A DNA stretch of 64,000 nucleotides from NCBI GenBank assembly GCA_036571765.1, contig BROE01000020.1, forward strand, positions 8,306,434 through 8,370,433. Direction: 5' to 3'. Under the pieces are notes generated by a model. It was not told where the DNA came from. It saw nothing but the letters and a program-made list of their open reading frames with translations, and ran no database searches. Below are positions 1 through 12,495 of the stretch, piece after piece. Numbering within the stretch: position 1 is the stretch's first letter; every line of letters starts with the position of its first letter. The position numbers and the translations under genes were made by a program. Source of the DNA: Plecoglossus altivelis. Taxonomy: Eukaryota > Chordata > Actinopteri > Osmeriformes > Plecoglossidae.

Positions 1-1112
1 GGCTAAAAGGTTAATTGAGTCTCGATGCTGCGCCTTCCTCTGTGTAATCTACTGTGATTAATGCAGGGAGGTTCCTGTCACTCTCGTTTACTAAGCGCCC
101 ACATCGCTAGCAATATGTCCACGCCAAACTGTACGCGCACCACGCCGACAATGGGGACAGCACCCACTCTGACCCACTTAAGTCCAACGATGTTGATTTC
201 AAAGCCGGAGCTTTCTGGTGACATTTAACCGCTACGAGGAGAGACAGGATGAATCCTGACTTCCAGCACTTGCAGAGTGCTGCACGTGCTGCGTGGGACA
301 TCTTCATTGGACTGATTTGCTGCTTTCTGTGAGTGGACAAGGAGGATGGAGGGGCGGTAACAGGAGCCCATGGGGCGGTTACTCGATGGATTATGTTGTG
401 GGTGGCGGGGGGGGGGGCGGGGTCTAGAGACCGTCCCAGGCCGCACACGTCTGACCCCCTCACCAAGGTCTGGAAACGCCTTCACACGTGTTTCCACACC
501 AGAGGTACAGCGGGGAACAGCAGCGGCGCGATCACAAATAGACTCGGGCTGATAATGAATTCGGCAAAGAGGAGCCTCCAAGTCTCACCTCAAATGCCTG
601 CCTGCCTGTCTGTCTGTCGGCCTATCAGCCTGCTCCTCTGTCTACCAGTCTGCCTGATTGTCTGTCTGCCCGGCTGCCTGATGTCTTCTGAGAACCAAGC
701 TGGGTACCCAGTCCAGTTTTTTTTCCACAAAGCGAGTTGGTAAACCCATCTCTGAACCTCATTCTTTCGTACACCTGAATAATGCAGCACCTCCCTGACT
801 ATGGATGCTATATCGTTACAGTTAATATCGTCTACTGGACTCCAAACATTTTTTTTCCCAATGACCTTCTTTGATATATTGGAGCCAGATCCTGGTGGCA
901 TCTTCCAGCAGCTTATCTGCCGAGTGGTGTGTGTGTGTGCATTCATTTCCCAGTGTATTCACCCTGCTGAGACGTGAGCATGCATGCCAAAGAGCTTCTC
1001 TTCCAGCCCATATCTGTGACCTTGTGTGTGCCCGTGCCTGGGTGTGTCTGTTTGTGTGTCTCATCTGTGTGAGCGCCGTGTGTGCTCCGTGTGGCTCTGT
1101 GCAAGCGTGTGC

Positions 1113-1150
1113 ACAGAGAGAGAGAGAGAGAGAGACACAGAGAGAGACAC

Positions 1151-1231
<81 letters not shown>

Positions 1232-1480
1232 AGGAGAGTGGGAGAGAGGAAGAGAGAGAAGGAGGGGGAGAGAGATATGGAGAGAGAGAGGGGGAGAGAG
1301 TGGAGAGAGAGGAAGAAAGACAGCGAGAGAGAGGGAGAGAGACAGAGAGGGAGAGAGAGGAAGAGAGAGAGCTATAGGGAGAGAGAGGGAGAAAGGCAGT
1401 AAGACAAAGAAGAGAAAGACACCAAAAGAGATAGAAAGACAGAAAGGTAGGAAAACAGATAGAATGAGAGAACCAGAGAA
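1113..1480 (+). repeat. GA microsatellite in a long polypurine tract
   Basis: A nearly pure GA run (about 1113-1227) continues as degenerate GAGAGGGA/GAGAGAAAG sequence to about 1480, almost free of pyrimidines on the plus strand. Overlapping 100-230-residue reading frames here (poly R-E and poly S-L) are artefacts of the dinucleotide. Confidence 0.95.
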
Positions 1481-1499
1481 AAAAGTGACATTTCAGGAG

Positions 1500-2150
1500 T
1501 GTCAGAAGGATAAAGTCTCCCATGATCTAGATCTTCTTTAATATGTCTTCTTAAGGTGAATATGCTCTAATATGATCATCTTATTCCTAGGAATGTTACA
1601 GGGTTCCTGTAATGTTCATAATGTGGCTCTGTTTTCTTGACTTCCACTTCAATCAAGACTGGAGATTTACTGTACTCAATGCATCCAATCAAATTACTTG
1701 TTTTGATCCACACACTTTTCTAAAGAAGGACTGTTTGTTGTTTAAACAAGGTTTTCTCGGGGCAAGGTTCTGAACTAATTAATGGTTGCGTGGTGCCTCT
1801 AACCTACAATAAACGTGTTATTTATGAGGGGAAATTAATTTTCTAAAATCTCATTTTCAGATTTATGACTCATAGTCAGTGGTCTAGCTGGTTTTTAAAA
1901 TGATACATACAGGCTTAAGTATATTTAGATTTTATACAAACACAAGGCAAGCATAACAACTAATTGACATGGTGTTCTCTCTGCCAAACATGAAGGACTA
2001 CTGAAGGTCCTGACGCTTCAAAGAGTAAATTAAATTAACATCTGACAGTACATTCATCCTTCAAACCTGTTTATGTACACTTAATCAAACATCAACCACT
2101 GGTGGATGGAGAAAGAGAATGGAGATAAAGGATGGAGATGGAAGGATGGA
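1500..2150. other. Unique AT-rich sequence, no gene seen
   Basis: Ordinary AT-rich DNA with no open frame, no splice-flanked coding-like segment and no repeat noticed. Confidence 0.6.
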
Positions 2151-2154
2151 AAGA

Positions 2155-2349
2155 TGAGAGAGGGGACAGAGATAGGATGTAGGGATAGTGGAGATAGGAT
2201 GTAGGGATCGTGGAGAGGGCAGAGAGAGAGGATGTAGGGATGGTGGAGAGGGGAGAGAGAGAGGATGTAGGAATGGTGGAGAGGGGAGAGAGAGAGGATG
2301 TAGGGATGGTGGAGAGGGGAGAGAGAGGGGATGTAGGGATGGTGGAGAG

Positions 2350-2397
<48 letters not shown>

Positions 2398-2515
2398 AGG
2401 GATGGTGAAGAGAGGATGTAGGGATGGTGGAGAGGGGAGAGAGAGAGGATGTAGGGATGGTGGAGAGGGGAGAGAGAGAGGATGTAGGGATGGTGGAGAG
2501 AGGACAGAGAAGGAT
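2155..2515 (+). repeat. 33-bp purine-rich minisatellite with internal GA run
   Basis: The core gatgtagggatggtggagag recurs at 2231, 2264, 2297 and 2330 (period 33) and again at about 2394-2490 after a GA run at about 2351-2391. Since 33 is a multiple of three, open frames span it without coding meaning. Confidence 0.93.
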
Positions 2516-2683
2516 GTGGAGAGCATCAGGGGTCTGGTTTGGCCCTGGGGGAGGGCAGAGGTGAAGGCAGGATGGTGGGCTGTAATTAATTTACAGCTGG
2601 ATTACACTGGATAATACCCATATCATTACAAAATTAGGCTGACAGTGGTCTTGGTGCAGAAGCTCTGTGGAGTGTGTCAGGCG

Positions 2684-2686
<3 letters not shown>

Positions 2687-2714
<28 letters not shown>

Positions 2715-2764
2715 CGTGTGTGTGTGAGTGAGTGTGTGTGTGCGAGTCAGTGTGTGTGTGTGTG
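2687..2764 (+). repeat. TG microsatellite
   Basis: TG repeats interrupted by gtacg, gagtgag and cgagtcag. Confidence 0.9.
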
Positions 2765-2879
2765 CCCACACAATGAGGAGTGTTGTAGCCCAGGGGACTT
2801 GTGTGAGAGGGAAATGATGGTTAATTACACACTAACAGATGTACACATGGGCAAGTGGCCTATTGAATAAATCATGGGA

Positions 2880-3620
2880 ACAAATAGTGGGTAGAGACTC
2901 TGTGATCCCCAGGCTGGCAGCGTTGCCACGTTGACTACAGCATGGATCGGATTACAAAAGCCTCCCATGTCATTCATATGTGTACATGACTGACCAAACT
3001 TCAAATGACAACATTAATGAAAATGAAGTCACCTTTCCCAGTCTGTATCCATACAAATAGCTAACTAAGTGTAGATACATTTAGCTATATCGGTCTTTAT
3101 ATCTGTATGTACTGGAGGGAGGGAGTGTTGGAAGCTAATGGTTTATGCTAGCTATTTTAAGGAACTGCCAATGTAATCATTGTTTTCTTACGACTACGGC
3201 TTGGTAGCTACAAGCTAGATAACACGAATGCATGCTATTAACTAATTACTATAGCTAAACGATAATGTTATAGGTTCTCATAACAACTCAGAGCGCAACG
3301 AGTTTCTGTTACACTGCGCAGGAAAATACCACAAGCGACTGTATATATACGAGTATGAATAACCTAATTTGCATGTTCCTGTAGAGACAGCAAAATTACC
3401 CAGAAAATATATAAACTATAAATATAATTATATCATATTATCCTAAACATAACACCTCTACCCGTGTGAGCGCCTACCTATATAGGCGTTATATACATAC
3501 TGCAGATTCCAGTTACCAACAAATCAGATTATCACAAGGCTAAAATACTGAAACCACTAATGCAATATGAATAAAACCCCTAAGGTAGCCCCTGGTAAAC
3601 CCTGAGTAAGAGGAGTATTG
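2880..3620. other. Unique AT-rich sequence, no gene seen
   Basis: AT-rich, with multiple stops in all frames. Nothing recognised. Confidence 0.6.
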
Positions 3621-3980
3621 TTGTGTATAGTCCCAAGCCTTGGAGGGCCTCACTCACGAGCACCTCTGAGTTCACCGTAAGCGGAGGAACCACAGGCCTG
3701 ACTGGGGCAGGGACTGTGATCTCGATGTATGAGAGAGAGAGTACGTGGCGTCGGGCAGACTGCTCTGGGCACATCAGGGACGACGACAGCTCCCATCATC
3801 CCAGAGACGACGTATTACCCCCTCGAGAGCAATCAATGACATTCTTGGCCTCGCTATATCTCTCTCTAACTCCGCTCACTTCGCGTCTGCTTACCCCTTC
3901 TTCTTCACTCCTCTCTGCTCATCTATCATCTTCACTCGAGCTCTGACTCTACTCCTCTCTTGCTACCTCCTCTCTTACTC

Positions 3981-4037
3981 TTGCTCTCTCTCTCTCTCTC
4001 TCTCTCTCTTGCTCTCTCTCTCTCCTTCTCTCTCTAG
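3981..4037 (+). repeat. CT microsatellite
   Basis: CT runs broken by ttgctc and cctt. Confidence 0.9.
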
Positions 4038-5075
4038 GCCTTTTGATTTTACACAAAAGCCATCAAAATGCAAAATGCTTGACCATTCCACAGGCGTTCC
4101 CTCTCTCTCTTCAAACTTTCAGTTGCCCCTTTTGTGCAGTTAATACCTTCATGTCTTTCACAGTCTCCTCACCCCCTCTCACCCTCCTCCCACTCACCCC
4201 CCCCCTCACCCAGACAAGCCCTACTCCTCATTATATAGCAGGCTTCCACTCTAGTTCCCAAGATTAGGCAAATGAGGTCCAGAGCCCTGTCTATGGACCC
4301 CAGACCCATCTGGAATCTTTTCAACTTCGACTGACCAACGAAGACGGGAGCTGAACAGGAAATTGATCTATGGAACGGTTTGTAGACTGCCACTTTCATA
4401 ACTGCGTTTGAGTCGTTTAAAGAGCGAGCGTTAGATAGCATCTTGCTCCTCTTCAAGAGGTGTATGGCTGAGTTCAAATTCCCCCACACACATGCATTCT
4501 AGCAGATAACAAAGGGATATTATTGAGCGCTCAAGCAAATCCTCGACGTAGGAATGGAAGCTCTTGAACAAAAACAAATCTCCAATAGGCCCAAACACTG
4601 ACGGAGACACAATGAGCGTTAAATCTGTTGCTTCCTCGCAAGGAGAACTGGCTCTCCGAAGACGGTTATTGCTGTGATTACTTGTGGCCCTCAAATTGCT
4701 GTAAAGGACTATGACTGGGGCCCAGTTTGAAGCATAAACCTTGTGCGAATCGCATTCCTTTTGCAGGGCCGTGGAGAACAGCACAATCACCTTCATCGAC
4801 CAGGAGCTGTGGGTCAGAGCAGGTAGTCTTGACGTCCCTGGGTGTCGACCCCCATGCTCCCTCAGCAGTCCCAACAGCGGAGGCTTGTGCAGGCTCGACT
4901 CGCGGGGTAGGGAAGGATGGGGTCTTAAATAAAACACTGTCATCGTGAGTTATCTGGTTTGTCTCCCTAAGGGGGCTGAGCCCTTTATGGTTTGTATTAG
5001 TAGAACCTTGGGAATCCCCCCCCCCTACCCCCTTCCCCCAGCTTCCAATCAGTCCTGTCACAGCAGTCAGCTGAT

Positions 5076-5120
5076 GGGGGGGCGGGGGGGGGGGGGGGGG
5101 GGGGGGGGCGGGGGGCAGGG
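5076..5120 (+). repeat. Poly-G tract with 25 consecutive guanines
   Basis: Guanine runs of 7, 25 (5084-5108) and 5 or more bases, separated by single cytosines. Confidence 0.93.
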
Positions 5121-5264
5121 GAAAAAGTCATGAGTCACCTCCTCTCTGGCCAGAGGCAGCGTGGCTGCGGCAGATATAGAGGGAGAGACGGAGGGACGCA
5201 GAGGAAATATCTCTTAACCCCAGAGATCCAGCACAATAATTCAGACATTTTTATTGAGAGAAAG

Positions 5265-5335
5265 TGTACACGCAAGAAGAACAAGAGCCTAACCCCAAAA
5301 GAAAGAAAGAAGAAAGAAAAGAAAAGAAAGAGAAT
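5265..5335 (+). repeat. AAAG-rich purine tract
   Basis: GAAAGAAAGAAGAAAGAAAAGAAAAG-type sequence. The lysine-rich reading frame across it is an artefact. Confidence 0.75.
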
Positions 5336-5528
5336 GATGCTGAGATGTTTGTGGAGCAGGACTGTGGTGATGTGAAACATACGTGCTCAGAAGTGGTTTG
5401 GCCCGGCGCTACCCGATCCAGTCTTGTGTGGGAGAACCGTAGTGGCAGACTGACTCTCACTCGGCCGTCTCTCTCCCGCAGCAGACCATCCCACTACATC
5501 ATATCTTCTCAGATTTAAACATCGTAAA

Positions 5529-5650
5529 TAGATGCCCTCCTATCTGTTTCCTATTAGACATCCTACTATCTGTGTTCAACTAGACATCCTAATATGTGTG
5601 TTCTACTAGACATCATACTATTTGTTCTCGACTAGACATCCTACAAAGCT
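5529..5650 (+). repeat. 26-bp minisatellite, about five diverged copies
   Basis: The core tagacatcct recurs at 5555, 5581, 5607 and 5633, a strict 26-base spacing, with a partial copy before. Copies differ at several positions (tactatctgtgttc, aatatgtgtgttc, atactatttgttc). Confidence 0.88.
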
Positions 5651-5659
5651 CCTTAAAGG

Positions 5660-6980
5660 GGTAATTCACTGGGGTTTTAGGCTATTTCAGTGTTCCTTGA
5701 GGTCTCCAAATAGGGTCTGTAACATTGGTTGGGCTGATAATGGCCAAGGTGCTATCTTATGTGCCTTAATGCAACCTTAGAAATTGTCCGGCTCTGAAAT
5801 GAGCTGTATGGTATGTATATGGTATGCTTATTAATATATACATAAGATGTGCACTGATTGGTTGATGTACAACGAGCAAAGCTGCAGAGCAAACACGGCC
5901 AGAAATGCATTCTTGAATTGTAGATTTACATGACAACACAGGTCGCTTTCTCAGGCTAATGACAAATGAAACGGGCTCGGTTAAAGTAATCCAACATGCT
6001 CTACAACAGGCCCGTATCTACAAAAAGCAATTCTCCCGGACGTTTCTGGTGTAGAAAGGAGAGAAATACAACATTGTGAACAACACACTGTGAGTGAGCG
6101 ACCAGAGTCTGACTATGAGATATACGTCAAAACAGTGGAACTGGGAGGCAGTCTCACTAAGATAGCTAGTTTAATACAAATCACTAAATAATCGGACCAC
6201 CTGGCTAAAAGCAGAATCCTCTTATCTCTTGGAAGCGGCCCTACTCGACTAGTTCGACGTGTATTTGAGCGAACGAATTGCAAAATAAGCTGTGAACTTT
6301 GTGAAAAGACATGGCTGCTGCCTCAGAGTACAAGGCAACACATTGTCAGACGATTGTCAAGACTGTCGTGACCCAAATCAAAATTCGGATCTGACAGATC
6401 GATAGGGATTCGCTTGAAGCCTGTCCTTCCTGACCTTTGTGGTGGAGAATTCGCCGAGATGGAAATCAAAACGCATTAGCGGTGAGTAAGCGACAAAATC
6501 ATACTGCTATTATATTTACTAAATATAGTTATTAAAATTACAGTTTGCGATTGAGATGAGCACATGGCTGGACAGCAGCGCTTTTTTTTAGCAACAGCCT
6601 CGTAGAATATCCTGTTTTAAATTGTCCCAGGTTTTCAAAAACTGTCGTCTGTGAAAAAGCTTCAAACAAATGAATAATTTAGCATCAGACTTCACGGGTA
6701 TCTTGTCATAGACAGACATCAGCTATGCCTGTCTAAGTGTTTGTTCTTTGGGACAATTATGGAAAGTCTCAGAATTCACTGTACAGCCTGGAAACATTGC
6801 ATTTACAACGGCGGCCCGTATGAAATATCCTTGAAACGATTAAACATTTTCTTGTTGGTGATTCCTGTGGAAGTAAACTGAGCAGGGTACTGTTACATTA
6901 ATGTCTAAGATTTCCGCAGATTCCATTTAGGGGTGTGACATAACTATAGACCAGAGTCTCCCTGAAATGGAGGGTTTGTT
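5660..6980. other. Unique sequence, no gene seen
   Basis: Moderately AT-rich non-repetitive DNA without a supported exon or RNA gene. Confidence 0.55.
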
Positions 6981-7230
6981 TACTACGTCACAAACACAGC
7001 TTTGCTGAAAGCCATGGTTTTACGGCAGGAGTTTGCGATATGTGAGATTTTACATGAAACAAAGGTGTCAAGGGGCTGTGAGACGGACTGTACAGAGGAG
7101 CTGTCATCCTAGAGAAGGAGGTATGTTCGGAGGTAGGCTGCCATGGAGTAGAGTGGTGGTCGTCCAAACTCGCATCTCTGCTCAGGAGAACCTTCCTTCT
7201 CACCTTCCCTCAGGCTTCCTCCTCTCGTTC

Positions 7231-7350
7231 AGAGAGAGGAGAGGGAGAAAGGAGAGAGAGAGAGGAGAGGGAGAGAGGAGAGGGAGAGAGGAGATGGAGA
7301 GAGGAGAGGGAGAGAGGAGAGGGAGAGAGGAGAGGGAGAGAGGAGAGAGC
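7231..7350 (+). repeat. GAGAGGAGAGGGA purine minisatellite
   Basis: Tandem gagaggagagggagaga units of about 14 bases, ending at agagcagagc. Confidence 0.9.
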
Positions 7351-7554
7351 AGAGCTGAGGAGAGACAAAGCGTCTCTGCTCTCCTGTGTAATTCTACCTC
7401 CTTGACACTTGCTCTCCCTTCACTGCGAGTCTCTCTTCAGCGTGAGCTATGCTAGAGAAATACGTTCTGAGAAAATAATGTCTTTTTTACCTTGCATGTA
7501 TCATCTTACAGCTCAAGCTGCAAGCTTCGTCTTATAAGCGTTGTCCATCACGGA

Positions 7555-7590
7555 ATGTGTGTGTGTGAGTGTGTGTATGTGTACGTGAGA
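7555..7590 (+). repeat. TG microsatellite
   Basis: tgtgtgtgtgagtgtgtgtatgtgt. Confidence 0.85.
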
Positions 7591-7671
7591 GATTTCGAAT
7601 GCAAAAGCAGTAAGCATGAGAACAGGGGGGAGAGTAGGGAGATTAAGAGATGGAGGATGAGTGATGTGTGG

Positions 7672-7706
7672 ACACACACACTGATGCACACACACACACA
7701 CACACA
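7672..7706 (+). repeat. CA microsatellite
   Basis: cacacacactgatgcacacacacacaca. Confidence 0.88.
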
Positions 7707-7845
7707 TCCGATAAATCCGCCCACTCTGTTTACGCCAAGGGAGTTTATGTTTGTCACAATTTATCTTTGGGGGGCTAAAACATGTGATGGCACACAAGCT
7801 GACATAGCCTGAATCTGTCCTACAAGACCACATGCAGGGTGCTGA

Positions 7846-7935
7846 GGGAGAGGGTTGTGGAGAGTGGGGGTGGCTGTGGAGAGTGGGGGTAGCTGTGGAG
7901 AGTGGGGGTGGTTGTGGAGAGTGGGGCTGGCTGTG
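7846..7935 (+). repeat. Roughly 19-20-bp GT-rich minisatellite
   Basis: About four copies of tgtggagagtgggggtggc, with one-base length differences between copies. Confidence 0.85.
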
Positions 7936-8443
7936 GAGCAGTATTGTGTGTGGTGGGGGGGTGGGGGTGGAAAGGGGAGGTGCTGCGACTGTTAAACAGG
8001 CGGGCCCATAACTATTCATCATCGCCTGTTATTGGTCAGATCTGGGCTGGAAGGCAGCCAGGACTGCACTTTGAGAGGAGAGAGGACACCTTTGCCTTTT
8101 AAAACAGGCATAAATCCCCATGATAGGACTTAAATGCTTTCATTCTGTGGATACAGACTATTATGCCACATGAAGTGTAAAAAGGGGGGAAACGAGGAAC
8201 GCCACAGCACTCAGCCTCCGTGCAGTCAATATGGGACTAAATGTGTGAAACTGGAAGGCAGGCCAGACCCCTGGATAGACAGCACTTTAGTCTCTGGTCT
8301 ACTCTTTTCATTTACTAAATATGTCAGCCCTGACAAACACCTCAACAATAAAAAAGACAACTAGATTATGACCACTTTGTTTGTGTTTTTGTCTGTTTAA
8401 GCTCATCATATTCATCAACTCCCACCTGCTTTTCAAAAGAACA

Positions 8444-8502
8444 GATGTGTGAGTGTATGTGTGCGTGCGTGTGTGTGTGTGTCCGTGAGTGGGTACGTGT
8501 GC
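8444..8502 (+). repeat. TG-rich tract
   Basis: Degenerate TG and TGCG repeats (gtgagtgtatgtgtgcgtgcgtgt). Confidence 0.8.
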
Positions 8503-9522
8503 GTTTTCAGCAACTGTCACCTCCCATATTCATGCATTCAAACTGACTTCACAGTTAGACATTACACAGACATGCACACGGACACACTGCAGCCAGCAGA
8601 GACATCTGAATCAGCATTCTCCAAACAGCTGCCAGCTGTATTCAAAGAGGAGAAAGAACAAAGAGGTAGAGTATGTACCAAACACAGGCCCCCTCTGGAG
8701 AGACAGAGAGAGGTAGAGCAACACTGGCCCCTCACTGGAAAGATAGCAATAGAGAGCGAGAGAGAGAGAGGCAACAGCATGGTCTCTCTATCAAGGCCCT
8801 GGTTCAACATCCTGGGCCCCAGGATACTGTCCCACCACACCGCAGCCCTGCTTCTGTCTCCTATGAACCAGGATAAACAAGTCACCACAGACCACAGAGC
8901 AGTCGGAAGCATTCGACCCCACACAGTGTCATAAACACACGTGCGTGCGTCCATGCGCACACGCACAGGTACTGTACACACACGCACGGGCACATTCGCA
9001 CATCCGTGTACTGCCCGCACATGTGAATGCCCGCGTAGACTGTACACACACAGAAGCAGGGATGCAGTACAGACGCATACACGAATACACATACGCATAA
9101 CCAGGCTGACACGCACATCTTCTTCTTTCCACATCCCTGACAGGACCTTGCTGAAGAGATAACAGATCAACAGCCACTCAAGACTCCCGGCGACTGAACC
9201 AGTCGCGTCTCTCCTGTCGCCCCGAGCAGCCGGACACAGTCGCTCTGTGAATCCTCTACAGAGGCAGCTATCTGCAGCTCACCAGTCCCAACGAACCCCT
9301 GCGGCGTCCACTCAGACAAACAACAACAGGATATCATTCAACTCTACGCAACAAGCAGGTCATTTGTCCACGATGTGTGGCTTTGTTTCCTGAGTGGCCG
9401 TGGAGCGGAGCTCTTTGAGTGGCTGAGCGAGATGTGTGGAGAGGATGACTGTTTATCTACGTGAGACATGGCCAGGTGTGGATGTGACGCGTGACCTGAA
9501 GGGTGAATAAATACACATGCTG

Positions 9523-9592
9523 TTTGCCTGTCTGTCTGTCTGCCTGTCTTCCAGCCAGCCAGCCTGCCTGCCCGTCTGTCTGTCTGTCTGCA
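9523..9592 (+). repeat. CTGT/CCTG tetranucleotide repeat
   Basis: Tandem ctgt, cctg and ccag tetramers with mixed composition. Confidence 0.88.
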
Positions 9593-9721
9593 TTCTGATA
9601 TGTCTGTCCACCTCTGCATCCATCCCTCGCTCCATCCCTCTCTCCCCTCCTCCATCCCTGCATCATCCTGTCTTCTACAGCACAGCTTAGACTCAGTGGA
9701 AGATGACAAAGCCTGTTCCCA

Positions 9722-9804
9722 TTGTTTGATGAAAGCAGTAGGAGATGAAATATCCACAGATGATTACTGAGGATATTTCATCTCCTACTGCTTTCATCAA
9801 ACAA
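9722..9804. repeat. Perfect inverted repeat: 34-bp arms, 15-base loop
   Basis: Bases 9722-9755 and 9771-9804 are exact reverse complements; pairing fails at 9721/9805. The loop is acagatgattactga. The arms have ordinary composition (gatgaaagcagtaggagatg), so this is not simple-sequence pairing. A transcript from either strand would form a 34-bp perfect stem. No flanking target-site duplication was recognised. Confidence 0.95.
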
Positions 9805-9855
9805 GAATATTGTGGAAAAACTGTCGGCGTTTGTGTGCACATGCACAGGTGAATG

Positions 9856-9925
9856 AGTGTGTGTGTGTGTGTGTGTGTGTGCATGCGTGTGCATATGTGT
9901 GTGTGCATGCGTGTGTGTGTGTTTG
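9856..9925 (+). repeat. TG microsatellite
   Basis: TG runs with gcatgcg interruptions. Confidence 0.9.
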
Positions 9926-10237
9926 GGTCCAGCAGCCCAAGACAGTATGAGCCAATCATTATTTACAGCCATGTTAATCCCCAGTCAACATGAAAGGAAA
10001 GTCGACATGAAAGTGGCTCATCTTTGGAGAACCGGAGGCAGCGTGCTATACGTTAGCCCCGCCCCCCAGAAACATCACTCTGTAGGGCGGAGAACATGGA
10101 GAGCTTAGGGAACCATAACGGAGAACACAGAAATTGAGAATTCTAGAGATTTATTCCTGGGAATCCTTGTGGGTTCTTCCAGGCCTGAGGAAATGCGTAC
10201 CCCATATTCAGTCCTGCTCACCACTCTACCTCGGGCT

Positions 10238-10385
10238 CCCATTTTCTCTCCCTCTCCTTCTCTCCCTCTCCTTCTCTCCCTCTCCTTCTCTCCCTCTCCT
10301 TCTCTCTCTCTCCTTCTCTCCCTCTCCTTCTCTCTCTCTCCCTCTCCTTCTCTATCTCTCCCTCTCCTTCTCTTTCTCTCCCCTG
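10238..10385 (+). repeat. TCTCCCTCTCCTTC pyrimidine minisatellite
   Basis: About ten tandem copies of tctccctctcctt(c), a homopyrimidine tract on the plus strand. Confidence 0.92.
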
Positions 10386-10914
10386 CTCCATCCTCCTCAT
10401 CTCATCTCCAGCAGATAAGTAGAGCAGTAGAACATGTTGGTGCTGTATTCCAGGCCAGTAGGCCAGAGTGCACCAGCTTGGTCTCTAAGACACACAAACT
10501 GCTAGGGACGCACACACCTGCACGCACACACATAAACCTTTTGAACACACCCACACCTCCTGAACCGACATCCAGACCAGGACATGGCAACAAAACACAT
10601 TCAGTACACAGCGCAACACATACATACACCTCTCAGGAACATCATCACTGTCCTTTATACTAACCCTTTATCTACATAAAACAGTAAAACAGTGTTATGA
10701 TTTCAATTCAATCCCAGCCAGACATGTATACAAGCAGGTCGCAGAGTGGTGATTATCCCAGGAGATGATGAGGAATCTCTCCTAACCTCCTGTAATGATG
10801 GTGATGACACTGCAAAGCCTGCATCTGTTTGCAGTCACCAGGCATGACCTCAGCTCCTGTTGAACCGTGTCTCCAAGAAGTGCACCAGCATGCTGCTCAC
10901 CTTTTCCCATCGCT

Positions 10915-11195
10915 CTCCCTCTCATCCTCCTGCCTGTCGATCTTCCTCCTCTCTTTCTCTTTGTCTGCGCGCTCCATCATCTCTCTGTCTGCTCTCACCC
11001 TCTCCCTAACCTCCCTCTCTCCCTCTCTCTTTTTTCTCCCTCTTTGTATTTCCCTCCTTTTTATATAATCCCCCCTCCTTGCCTCTCCTTCCCCTCTCCC
11101 CATCCTACCCCTCTTCCTCTTTCTCCACCTTCTCTCTCCCTCACCTCTCTCTCCCTTCTTCATCTCTCTCTCTCTGTCTCTCCATCCCCTACCTC
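10915..11195 (+). repeat. Degenerate CT-rich tract
   Basis: Long stretch of mixed TCC, CTC and CTT repeats. Open frames on both strands across it are low complexity. Confidence 0.8.
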
Positions 11196-11639
11196 CCCCC
11201 TTTCCACTGGGAGTCATTAGGTACTAGAGGGGGCAGTTCCAGCAAGCCTTCCATTCCAGACGCTGACTGCTCCATTCTTAATGAGTGGATGACAAGTAAT
11301 TTAACCCCACACCTACTTTACCCTCCCCCTTAGACACACACACACAACTTGCACATACACAAACACTCACACACACACACACACACGTAGAAATGCACAC
11401 AAGTCCAATATTGTGGATCTGTGCAAGGCATTGCGCTGTCAAGCTTGACATGAAGAATGAGCATTATTAAATGCAGTGCTGACAGTGCAGAGTCAGATAC
11501 ATTACAAACACAGTTTTGCTTTCCAAAAATAATATTTGATTATTGTTTGGACTGAAAAGGACCTGGTTCCCAGAACTGGGAGTAATAGAGGACTGGGAGT
11601 GAAGTTGCTGCAGCTGGGAACGGGCAACTCCTAACCTAC

Positions 11640-11885
11640 TGAGACAGAGAGAGACCGAGGGAAAGAGAGAGAGAGAGTGAGAGAGAGATTGAGAGGGAGA
11701 ATAAGTATAGAGAAAAAAAGAGAATAGGGGGGAGGAACTAGGGAGCGGCAGAAACTCAAAGCACGCTTGCAGGCCGTAGTGTCTGGAGGAGAAGGAAGAG
11801 GAAGCAAGAGTACGAGAGGGAGAGCAAGAAAGAGCAGGAGGAGGAGAGATGAGGAGGAGCAGGAGGAAGGAGAGAGAGATCATGA
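11640..11885 (+). repeat. GA- and AGGAGG-rich purine tract
   Basis: GAGA runs at 11642-11700 and gaggagcaggagg-type repeats at 11790-11880. Confidence 0.82.
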
Positions 11886-12189
11886 GCAATGTGCTGGTAC
11901 AGTATGAGCTCTGACAGGCAGTCCATGGATGCTACTAGGAAGAGAGTCATGGCAGGCTGCTTCACTCAGAACACAAGCACCGTGCGTCACCTCCCTGTCA
12001 CACACACTGTCCCTCCACGCACACAGCCTCCCTTTAAGATCCTGTTAGAGACACTACTGCTGATCACTATGTCTGGGGGGGAGCTGTGTCTGACCCATGC
12101 GCAGGATACATGAAGAAAGGAACTACCAAAGGTGTAATTATCAACAGTGAAGATAACAGTGAAGACTGTACCTTACAAGGACAAACCTT

Positions 12190-12390
12190 GGAAGAGACAG
12201 AAAGATGGCATAGAGAGAGAGAGATGGCATAGAGAGAGACAGAGAGATGGTATAGAGAGACACAGAGAGAGGGAGAGAGAGAGAGAGAGACAAAGAGACA
12301 CAGAGAGAGAGATGGCATACAGAGACAGAGACATGGCATAGAGAGAAACAGAGAGAGACAGGGATGGCATAGAGACAGAGAGATGGTATA

Positions 12391-12450
<60 letters not shown>

Positions 12451-12495
12451 GAGATGGCATAGAGAGAGACAGAGAGATAGCAGAAAGACAGAGAG
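12190..12495 (+). repeat. GA microsatellite with interspersed gatggcatagaga units
   Basis: GA runs (longest about 12401-12446) alternate with copies of agagatggcatagag or agagatggtatagag. The S/L-rich minus-strand frames here are artefacts. Confidence 0.92.

Noticed and set aside
822..1523. 233-codon S/L-rich minus-strand open frame and overlapping R/E-rich plus-strand frames
   Set aside because: Both come from the GA/CT microsatellite, which stays open in most frames.
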